A stretch of 64,000 bases of DNA, from NCBI RefSeq assembly GCF_020614375.1, contig NZ_CP085330.1, forward strand, positions 1 through 64,000, read 5' to 3'. A program made the translations under genes and the position numbers. This stretch comes from Haladaptatus salinisoli. Lineage in GTDB: Archaea > Halobacteriota > Halobacteria > Halobacteriales > Haladaptataceae. The notes under the pieces were generated by a model. It did not search any database, was not told where the DNA came from, and saw only the letters and a program-made list of their open reading frames with translations. Positions 57,197 to 64,000 of this stretch are shown here, in pieces (within the stretch, counting starts at the first letter, position 1; the number at the start of each line of letters is the position of its first letter).

Positions 57197-60061
57197 CTAT
57201 TCAACCGTGCGCGACTGAACCGACCGTTCGACGAGCGAGGCGAACAGTTTCCGCTGTATCCGACGAACGTGGTCGTAGAACGCCGTGTGCGAGATGCCGA
57301 GCATCGACGCCACGTCGCGGCCGGTCACGTCGCGGGACGAGTCGAAGTACCCGCTGTGATACGCGACCGTTGCGACCTCCAACTGCCGCTCCGTTAACTC
57401 GCCGTCGAACGAGCCGGGCCTCTCCGTCCGGTCCGCGGCCTGCGAGTGCGTCCGTTGTGCCGTCAGTTCCGCCGAATCGTACGAGTTCGAAACGACCTCG
57501 TCGATCTCCCGCGTCGTGATGGAGTCGGGGACGTCCACCACCAGTCGGATGCCGTCCGGCGTCGCTCGCAGTTTTCGGAAGACCGCGCCGTGGTCGGTCA
57601 GCGCGGACGCGATGAAGTGACCGTTGACCTGCAGGTTCACCAGTCCGCCGTCCGCGGTTTCCCGAATCGCTTTGGCGCTCGTGATTCCGACGAACTCGTC
57701 CACCTTGTCGACGACGTCCCGCGGGGACGTCCCTTCGACGGTCGCGAAAACGAGGGTCGTTCCTTCGTCCTTCGCTACCTCCCCTTCGACCTCTATCGTG
57801 CAGCCCGCCGCCTCGGCGAGTCGGTACAGGACGGCGCTCGAATCCGTGATTCGATACTCGAGTTCGACGGCGGAGTCGCTTCGCAGCGCCTCCTTCCGTT
57901 GGACGGCGTTGATAGCCGACGCGACGGTTTCGCCGAGTTCGCGGAGAACCGACCGGACCATCTCGTCGAACGCGTCCGGATGGTCCGCGTACACGCTCAG
58001 CGTCCCCAGTTGCACGTCGTCGTAGACGAGCGGAATCGCCAACACCGACTGAAAATCGCGCGAGACAGCCTGTTTGCACCACGCGTCGGTGCGGAGGTGG
58101 TCCGCGACGTTCGAGACGCGCGTCGTTTTCCCTTCCCGCGCGGTTCGGATGGTCGGTTCGACGGCCGTCCCCTCCGCGTCGAGGTTCAGGCGAACGCCGT
58201 CCAGATAGCCCCGTTCGTTCCCCGCCCACGCTCGCGGGTGGAGCGTCCGGTTCAGCGCCCTGGTCTCGGCGATCCAAGCGAACGAGAACCGGTCGTTCGC
58301 GGTCAATCGCTCGCACACCGCCTGCTCGATGTCCGTGCGCGTGTCCGCCCGAACCAGGGCCTGGTCGATCTCGCGGATGATCTCGTTCACTTGATTGACC
58401 TGCGAGAGCTGCTGATTTCGACGCTGGAGTTCCTTGTCGCGTTCGTGAAGGTCGCCGTCTCGCTCGACGCGGTCGAACGCCGCCTCGGCGGTCGCCGCCA
58501 GCAACTCCGCGACCTCCTCGCTGACGGCGTCGAAGGCGGCGCTGTCCACGGCCGCGAGCAAGAAGATACCGTGCCCGCCGAGGGGTACGACGATGTAGTC
58601 CTCGACGCCGGACGACGACGCTCCCCAGAGCGGGGACCGCGCGTTCTCGTCTACCAACGTCTCGTCCTCGACGAACGACCGACTGATAACGCTACTCTGG
58701 TCGAGGCTGAGTTCCGGAAGGTCGCCGATAGCCCTCGTGAGTTCGTCGCCCGCGGCGGTCGGATACAGGACGTTTTGCTCGCGGTCGAACAGGTACACCG
58801 CCGAGGTCGCCGGCGGAAGCACCGAGGCGGTGTCCGTTACGACCTGCTCGGCGATTTCCGGTTTCGTTTCCGCGTAGAGGAGGCTCCGAGTCGTCTGGTG
58901 CAGTTGCGTCAGCGCCTCCTCGCGTTGTTTCCGCTTCGTGATGTCGCGGCAACTGTACAGCCTCGTTCCGCCCTGAATAGACACGTTCCGAACGTTGACG
59001 AGCAGCGTGTGTTCCGTCCCGGACTGGTCCACGGCGGTGCACTCGATGTTCGTGAGCACGTTCTTCGCTTCGAGTCGGTCGGGGTCGAAGAGGTCGTCGC
59101 CGAGAAGCGCGTCTATCGTCTCGAACTCGTAGATGTCCTCCGCGGTGTACCCGAAGATGAAGTGGACGTTGGGGCAGACGTACGTGAACTTCCCGTCGTC
59201 GTCGGTGATGAGAATCGTGTCGGTCATGTTGTTCAGCGTAACCCGATGGAGTTCCTCCGACCGCTCGAGTTCCTCCTCGAGTCGAGCGCGCTCTTCGACT
59301 TCGGTTCCCTCGACGACGAGTCGACCGACGTCGCCGCCGTCGTCGGTCACGGGGTGGACGGAGAACTCGATTCTCGTCTCGACGCTCGAATCCGCGAACT
59401 CCGCCTCGAACTCGGTGTGCTCCCCCCGTTTTCCCCGCCGCACCGCGCTCTGAACTTCCCGGCGGGCCGCCTCCCCTTCGAACAACGGAAGGGCCCACAA
59501 TCGCCTCCCCGCGATATCGCGTTCGTCGAGATCCAATCGATGAAGCGCCGTCCGGTTCGGACGAACGACGGTTCCGTCGGCGTCGAGGACGAACGCGAGA
59601 CGGCCCGGGTCGGAAAAGAGCGCGTCGAACTGCCTCGAACGAGTCCGCGCTCGGCGGTTTCGAACCGCTCGCCGGAGACACCGCTCGAGAGCCCCGCCCC
59701 GCTCGTCGGCGGACAGCGGTACGTACTCGGCGACGTCGGCCGAGACCGCGCGTCTCGCGAGCGACTCGCTGCCGTCTACGGGAGCCAGGACGAACGGGAC
59801 GGAGCCGTCGCACGAGCGCACTTCGTCCGCCAGTTCCAACCCGTCGCAATCGGCGAGGCGGAACGCGCCGACGACGCAGTCCATCGAACCGGATTCCCGT
59901 ACCAACGCGGTTCTCGCCCGTTCGCCGTTCGCGACGAACCGAGCCGATAGCGCGCCCGCCTCCTCGATCTCTTTTCGAACCAGTCGTTGCCACGACTCCG
60001 GCCCGACGAAGAGCGCGCGAATATCACGGGAGGTATCTTCGGACGACCGCGGCGTATTCAT
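57197..60061 (-). CDS. Bat-type multidomain sensor-regulator
   Basis: The protein has 954 residues. Domains in order are a receiver-like fold (about 14-130), two PAS domains (140-260, 268-385), two GAF domains (400-545, 575-725), the bacterio-opsin-activator linker domain (735-880) and a C-terminal HTH_10 helix-turn-helix (895-950: LTERQLEVATVAYHSGYFD, DVASMLGISHTAFYDHVRRI). The receiver lacks the phospho-acceptor: Ala66 stands where VVSDY would have Asp. It probably senses redox, light or a small molecule and activates transcription. Targets are unknown. Confidence 0.92.
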   Translation of the reverse strand: MNTPRSSEDTSRDIRALFVGPESWQRLVRKEIEEAGALSARFVANGERARTALVRESGSMDCVVGAFRLADCDGLELADEVRSCDGSVPFVLAPVDGSESLARRAVSADVAEYVPLSADERGGALERCLRRAVRNRRARTRSRQFDALFSDPGRLAFVLDADGTVVRPNRTALHRLDLDERDIAGRRLWALPLFEGEAARREVQSAVRRGKRGEHTEFEAEFADSSVETRIEFSVHPVTDDGGDVGRLVVEGTEVEERARLEEELERSEELHRVTLNNMTDTILITDDDGKFTYVCPNVHFIFGYTAEDIYEFETIDALLGDDLFDPDRLEAKNVLTNIECTAVDQSGTEHTLLVNVRNVSIQGGTRLYSCRDITKRKQREEALTQLHQTTRSLLYAETKPEIAEQVVTDTASVLPPATSAVYLFDREQNVLYPTAAGDELTRAIGDLPELSLDQSSVISRSFVEDETLVDENARSPLWGASSSGVEDYIVVPLGGHGIFLLAAVDSAAFDAVSEEVAELLAATAEAAFDRVERDGDLHERDKELQRRNQQLSQVNQVNEIIREIDQALVRADTRTDIEQAVCERLTANDRFSFAWIAETRALNRTLHPRAWAGNERGYLDGVRLNLDAEGTAVEPTIRTAREGKTTRVSNVADHLRTDAWCKQAVSRDFQSVLAIPLVYDDVQLGTLSVYADHPDAFDEMVRSVLRELGETVASAINAVQRKEALRSDSAVELEYRITDSSAVLYRLAEAAGCTIEVEGEVAKDEGTTLVFATVEGTSPRDVVDKVDEFVGITSAKAIRETADGGLVNLQVNGHFIASALTDHGAVFRKLRATPDGIRLVVDVPDSITTREIDEVVSNSYDSAELTAQRTHSQAADRTERPGSFDGELTERQLEVATVAYHSGYFDSSRDVTGRDVASMLGISHTAFYDHVRRIQRKLFASLVERSVQSRTVE

Positions 60062-60213
60062 CGTCGAAGCGTTACGACTCGAGGGATAAAGCTTGATGCG
60101 ACTCGTTTTTTTCGCCGCGAACGCCGGTCGGGGGTTCCGTCCTCGCCGGAAACGCCGAGATTTTCGCGCTTCGCACCGCAGTACATAAATCGTTCCCCCT
60201 CATTCGTGCTACT

Positions 60214-60690
60214 ATGTCGCAGGAAGTCTCTCGGTTCGACGGTGAATCCGGTCTTCCGCCCGCCGTGTACCAAGCGCTGCAGACGTTCAAAGCGGGCGTG
60301 CTGAGCACCGGGCTGATGATGTTCATCCTCGTCGTCGCGGAGGCGGAGGCGCGCTTCGAACTCGGCGTTCCCGCCGCGGTCGCGGGGTTCGTCGGGATGC
60401 CCAACCGGTTGTACCTCGGATTCATCGCCTTCGTCCTCTTCGGTATCGTCGTCTGGCCGCTCCTGTTCGCGGCCGTCGAGGGGCGTATGACCTCGTTACC
60501 GGGGGGCGACGACATCGGCATCCGCGGAATCCTGTTCGCGTTGGTGCTCTGGGTCGCGTTCCTCGTTCTCGGGTCGGCGGGGCTCCACCTCGCCGGGCCG
60601 TTCCTCGTGCTCTACCTCGTCTTCTCCCTCATCGCCCACCTCGCGTACGGCTACTCGCTGGGCGTGTTGTACGGCCGATTCACGCGGTGA
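60214..60690 (+). CDS. Four-helix membrane protein beside cytochrome oxidase
   Basis: The protein has 158 residues with hydrophobic segments near 30-48, 66-90, 105-122 and 128-150, and no signal peptide. The family is common next to haloarchaeal heme-copper oxidase genes, but its role is unknown. Its stop is immediately followed by the convergent coxA stop. Confidence 0.8.
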   Translation: MSQEVSRFDGESGLPPAVYQALQTFKAGVLSTGLMMFILVVAEAEARFELGVPAAVAGFVGMPNRLYLGFIAFVLFGIVVWPLLFAAVEGRMTSLPGGDDIGIRGILFALVLWVAFLVLGSAGLHLAGPFLVLYLVFSLIAHLAYGYSLGVLYGRFTR

Positions 60691-62424
60691 TTACTCCATC
60701 CGCTCCTCCAACCACTGCCACTCGCGGGTGAAGAAGCCGTCCTCCTTCAGGTTCCACACGTCCGCGTCCGTGATGACCGGTCCCTTCCGGTAGGACTGGA
60801 GCATGTTCCACACCCAGGCGAGCGTCCCGAGCGCGATGAGAACCGCGCCGACGGTCGCGACCTGCTGGAGCGGTTCGAACCGCTCGGCGTACCTCGCGTA
60901 CCGCCGCGGCAGGCCGAGCATCCCGAGCACGATGAGGGTGTTGAAGGCGACGTTCACGCCGATGAAGCTGAGCCAGAAGTGAACCTTCGCGAGCGTCTCG
61001 TTGAACATCCGCCCGGTGAAAAGCGGGTACCAGTAGTAGACGGCCGCGAACATGCCGAACGGAATCAGCCCCATGATGATGAGGTGGAAGTGGCCGACGA
61101 CGTAGTAGGTGTCGTGGTAGATGAGGTCGACGGGAATCGACGCCAGAAAGACTCCCGTCACGCCGCCGATGATGAACGTCGCTATCCCGCCGACGCAGAA
61201 CAGCATGGGAGCTTCGAGGCGAACTCGCCCGTTCCACATCGTCGATATCCAGTTGAACACCTTCACCGCGCTCGGCACCGCGATGGCGAGCGACACCGCC
61301 ATGAAGCTCACTCGCAGGCGCGGGTCGAGGCCGGTCGTGAACATGTGGTGGGCCCAGACGCCGAACGAGAGGACGCCGATGGCGAGCGTCGAGTAGACGA
61401 CGAACTTGAACCCGAACAGTTCCCTGCTCGCGAACTTGGGCAGGATGAGGCTGACGAGGCCCATCGGCGGGAGGACGAGGATGTACACCTCGGGGTGGCC
61501 GAAGAACCAGAAGAGGTGCTGCCACAGAATCGGCCCGCCGCCCTCCAACGCGAAGAACGAGGTGCCGAAGTTCCGGTCGAGCAGGAGCATGATGAGCGCG
61601 CTGCCCAGCAGCGGGAACGCGAACAGGATGAGACCGGCCTGCGTGAGGAGCGTCCACGAGAAGATGTCGAGGTCCGACCACTCGACGCCGTCTCCCCGTT
61701 GCGTGAACGTCGTGGCGATGATGTTGATCGCGCCGATGGTGGTGCTGACGCCCGAGAGGTGCAAGCCGAGGAGCATCAGATTGATGGTCGGATTCGGCTT
61801 TTCGGCCGAGAGAGGGGTGTATATCGTCCATCCCGTCTCCGGCGGTTTGAGCAGGAAGAACGGGCGGGCGGCCGCCTCGCCCAGGACCGGTTCGATGATG
61901 TGGCCGCCGATATCTGAGATGAGACCGAAGCGAACCAACAGGAACGCGGGAGGGAGGAGCCAGAAGCCGATGGCGTTCAGCCGCGGGAACGCCATGTCGT
62001 CGGCGTCGAGGAGCAGCGGGAGGAAGTAGTTGGCGAAGCCGAACAGCACGGGCGTGGCGAAGAAAAAGAGCATCGTGACGCCGTGCATCGTGAACAGGCC
62101 GTTGTACGTCTCCGCGTCCCAAACGTCGACGCTGGAGGTAAAGAGCTCCGTCCGTATCATCATCGCGTCCATCCCGCCCCAGAAGAACGCGACCGAGCCG
62201 AGGAGCAGGTAGAGCGCGCCGATGTCCTTGTGGTCGACCGTCGTGATCCATCTGACGAGTCCGGTCGGTTTGCCGTATCCGGTTTCGAAGCCGGTGACGT
62301 ATCCTCCGTCGGCTTTGGCGTCGGGCGTGGTTTCCAAGTCTAACGAGCGAGCGATCCAGAGTGCGACCGCCACCAGCGCGAGTCCGAGCAGCGCACCGGC
62401 GGCGGCCTGACCGAAGCGGTTCAT
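60691..62424 (-). CDS. coxA: Heme-copper cytochrome oxidase subunit I
   Basis: The protein has 577 residues with about 13 membrane helices. Heme ligands are in TMHGVTMLFFF and GHFHLIIMG. The CuB site is WFFGHPEVYIL, with the His-Tyr crosslink pair as in A-type oxidases, plus HHMFTTG. It reduces O2 to water and pumps protons. Subunit II and III genes are not adjacent; only a small membrane protein and a Usp gene flank it. Confidence 0.95.
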   Translation of the reverse strand: MNRFGQAAAGALLGLALVAVALWIARSLDLETTPDAKADGGYVTGFETGYGKPTGLVRWITTVDHKDIGALYLLLGSVAFFWGGMDAMMIRTELFTSSVDVWDAETYNGLFTMHGVTMLFFFATPVLFGFANYFLPLLLDADDMAFPRLNAIGFWLLPPAFLLVRFGLISDIGGHIIEPVLGEAAARPFFLLKPPETGWTIYTPLSAEKPNPTINLMLLGLHLSGVSTTIGAINIIATTFTQRGDGVEWSDLDIFSWTLLTQAGLILFAFPLLGSALIMLLLDRNFGTSFFALEGGGPILWQHLFWFFGHPEVYILVLPPMGLVSLILPKFASRELFGFKFVVYSTLAIGVLSFGVWAHHMFTTGLDPRLRVSFMAVSLAIAVPSAVKVFNWISTMWNGRVRLEAPMLFCVGGIATFIIGGVTGVFLASIPVDLIYHDTYYVVGHFHLIIMGLIPFGMFAAVYYWYPLFTGRMFNETLAKVHFWLSFIGVNVAFNTLIVLGMLGLPRRYARYAERFEPLQQVATVGAVLIALGTLAWVWNMLQSYRKGPVITDADVWNLKEDGFFTREWQWLEERME

Positions 62425-62555
62425 TGTGGCGTGTGGAACGAGTTATCGTCGAGTGCTGGCGATGGTTTAACGCGATACGGTTCGTACTGCCGAGTTGGAA
62501 GGGGCGTCCCTTAACCCTCGGGGCCATTCTCAGTATCTGAAAACGCGCTCGGGTT

Positions 62556-62957
62556 TCAGATGGACTTCTCGATGGGCACTCCGACCACCGGATGGCTCGT
62601 CTGCAGGAGCACCGACTGGGTGATGCTCCCGAACAACACCTTCTGGGCGGGGCTCCGCTTCTGGCTGAGGCCGATGACGATTTCGTCGGCGTCGAGGTCG
62701 TCCGCGAGCGTGAGCAGGTCGTGCGCCGGGTCGGTCGCGTCGGTGTTCTGCTCCGTCTCGACGGTGCACGTCTCGGCGAGTCGGTCCTCGAACACCCCGA
62801 GCGCCGCCCGCCCGTTCTCGACCTGCTCCTCGTCGTTCCCGCCGTGAAGCGAGTTCACCACGTACACGGTGTCGTCCTCGCCGAGTCGCGACCGAAGGTA
62901 GTCGCAGATTCGCTCGCTCGTCTCCGCGGCGTCGGTTCCGGCGACGATGTGGGCCAT
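62556..62957 (-). CDS. Universal stress protein (UspA family)
   Basis: The protein has 133 residues. HIVAGTDAAETSERICDYL opens the fold, and GLSQKRSPAQKVLFGSITQSVLLQ is the nucleotide loop. Signs point to ATP or AMP binding. The ATG at 62957 gives the normal Usp start. It is 131 bases upstream of coxA on the same strand. Confidence 0.88.
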   Translation of the reverse strand: MAHIVAGTDAAETSERICDYLRSRLGEDDTVYVVNSLHGGNDEEQVENGRAALGVFEDRLAETCTVETEQNTDATDPAHDLLTLADDLDADEIVIGLSQKRSPAQKVLFGSITQSVLLQTSHPVVGVPIEKSI

Positions 62958-63127
62958 ACGCGTGACAAGAACTGGCGGGGGTATAAACCGGACGGGAGAG
63001 GACGTGGCACATTCCTCGCTCGCTACAGGACTCGCGGGTGCCTCCGCGCGAGCGGTGCGTTCACCCTCGTTCGGCGGTCGCTCCTCGTTCCGTAGGATTA
63101 CTACGTCTCCGACGCGCACCGTCTCGC

Positions 63128-63880
63128 ATGGGCGCTGTCGCACGACTCGCGGAGTCCGTCCGCGAGGCCGACACGGTCGTCGCGCTGACCGGGGCCGGAA
63201 CGAGCACCGCGTCGGGGGTCCCCGACTTCCGGAGCGATTCGGGCGTCTGGAACCGATTCGACCCCGAGGATTTCCACTACCGCCGATTCCGGACGGACCC
63301 GGCGGGATTCTGGGCCGACCGCGTCGAACTCCACGAGACGATGTTCGGCGGCGATATCGAACCGAACCCCGCCCACGACGCGCTCGCCGAACTCGCGGAG
63401 GCCGGCCACCTGCACGCGATTCTCACGCAGAACACCGACGGCCTGCACGACGGGACGACGCCGGCGGAACTGATCGAACTGCACGGCAACGCCCACCGGG
63501 TCGTCTGCGAGGACTGCGGTCGCCGGGTCGACGCCGCTTCCGTGCGGAAGCGCGTCGAATCGGGAGAGCGCCCGCCGCGCTGCGAGGACTGCGGCGGCGT
63601 CTTCAAGCCCGACGTGGTGTTGTTCGGCGAGCGACTGGACGAACGCGACATCCGACGCGCCCGCGAACTCGCGAAGCGAGCCGACGCGTTCCTCGCCGTC
63701 GGTTCGTCGCTCAGCGTCGAACCCGCGGCGTCGTTGCCGAGAATCGCCGCCCGCTCCGGCGCGGTGCTGGCGGTCGTCAACCTCGACGAGACGCCCGTGA
63801 GCCCGATGGCCGACTTCGACGTGCGCGGCGACGTGACCGAGGTGCTTCCGAAACTCGCGGAGCGCGTCGGAGACGCGTGA
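63128..63880 (+). CDS. Sirtuin-type NAD-dependent deacylase
   Basis: The protein has 250 residues. GAGTSTASGVPDFR (22-35) binds NAD, TQNTDGLH (100-107) and catalytic His119 (ELHGN) complete the site. Four cysteines, Cys127, Cys130, Cys152 and Cys155, hold the structural zinc. It removes acyl groups from lysines, with Alba-like or metabolic proteins as possible targets. The remaining 63881-64000 holds no complete gene. Confidence 0.93.
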   Translation: MGAVARLAESVREADTVVALTGAGTSTASGVPDFRSDSGVWNRFDPEDFHYRRFRTDPAGFWADRVELHETMFGGDIEPNPAHDALAELAEAGHLHAILTQNTDGLHDGTTPAELIELHGNAHRVVCEDCGRRVDAASVRKRVESGERPPRCEDCGGVFKPDVVLFGERLDERDIRRARELAKRADAFLAVGSSLSVEPAASLPRIAARSGAVLAVVNLDETPVSPMADFDVRGDVTEVLPKLAERVGDA

Positions 63881-64000
63881 GCGTCTGCGCGGTTCGGCTC
63901 GTTTTCGGCTCCTACCGCTCGGTCCGCCGCTCGCGCTCTTCGTCGGCCCTCCGCTCGACGGTCACTTACCCAACATTTTTGGCAGATTACCGGATGAGGG

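Noticed and set aside
57247-57260. ACAGTTTCCGCTGT near the end of the Bat-type gene, resembling an ORB half.
   Set aside because: It contains ACAGCGGAAA on the minus strand but lacks the GGKGT tail and lies inside a coding sequence, so chance is likely.

Overview
The window is haloarchaeal (class Halobacteria). G+C is high, third codon positions are strongly G/C-biased, and proteins are rich in Asp/Glu. Tat/lipobox precursors and short or leaderless 5' ends behind TATA boxes are frequent. Haloarchaea-restricted families recur: Bat-type regulators, Lrp plus TRASH, GshA-type glutamate-cysteine ligase, and small CxxC proteins. The genus cannot be fixed from the sequence. No rRNA, tRNA, CRISPR array or intact transposase was seen.

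Region 1 (1-9.7 kb) looks like a replication and partition locus. A parA-type ATPase overlaps a small partner gene and is bracketed by GGTAGCTATC-type repeats. After a methyltransferase, a lipoprotein, a doubtful low-complexity stretch and an HtrA-like protease comes an orc1/cdc6 gene. It is surrounded by nine well-conserved copies of a 19-bp element, ACARCGGAAAYNNYGGKGT, plus a diverged inverted copy, three tandem mini-copies and an A+T-rich stretch near 7.26-7.37 kb. I read this as an Orc1/Cdc6-specific origin of ORB type. A tenth good copy lies alone at 27.0 kb. The intergenic DNA around the origin is full of degenerate short tandem repeats.

Region 2 (9.7-27 kb) is ordinary chromosomal-style DNA. 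It holds a receiver-GAF-histidine kinase, a VOC protein, an FNR-type oxidoreductase, small regulators and zinc proteins, a uracil-DNA glycosylase-like protein, an EF-1A outside the usual ribosomal-protein setting, an alcohol dehydrogenase, a GshA-type ligase, an SLC13/TrkA-C permease and an Eco57I-like DNA methyltransferase with no visible nuclease.

Region 3 (27-39.5 kb) contains a CopA copper ATPase, an SPW protein, a thioesterase and a class I ribonucleotide reductase pair. The NrdB has Phe at the radical-Tyr position and a perfect 12-bp inverted repeat lies upstream of nrdA. A Rieske fusion protein follows, then a copper regulator (Lrp-TRASH) divergent from an HMA chaperone, and a Gfo/Idh/MocA oxidoreductase.

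Region 4 (39.6-50 kb) has three glycosyltransferases, an SDR, a citrate-synthase paralogue and the heme genes hemE, hemG-type and hemH. Region 5 (50-64 kb) has a Tat-exported solute-binding protein, an HxlR regulator, UspA proteins, a SprT-like protein, an aldo/keto reductase, glutamate dehydrogenase with a tiny zinc-ribbon gene, a Bat-type sensor-regulator, cytochrome oxidase subunit I and a sirtuin.

Taken together, housekeeping functions (deoxynucleotide synthesis, heme, respiration, nitrogen assimilation) share a replicon with a parA/orc origin that is not in the usual main-origin gene context. A secondary chromosomal origin or a chromid/megaplasmid origin fits best.
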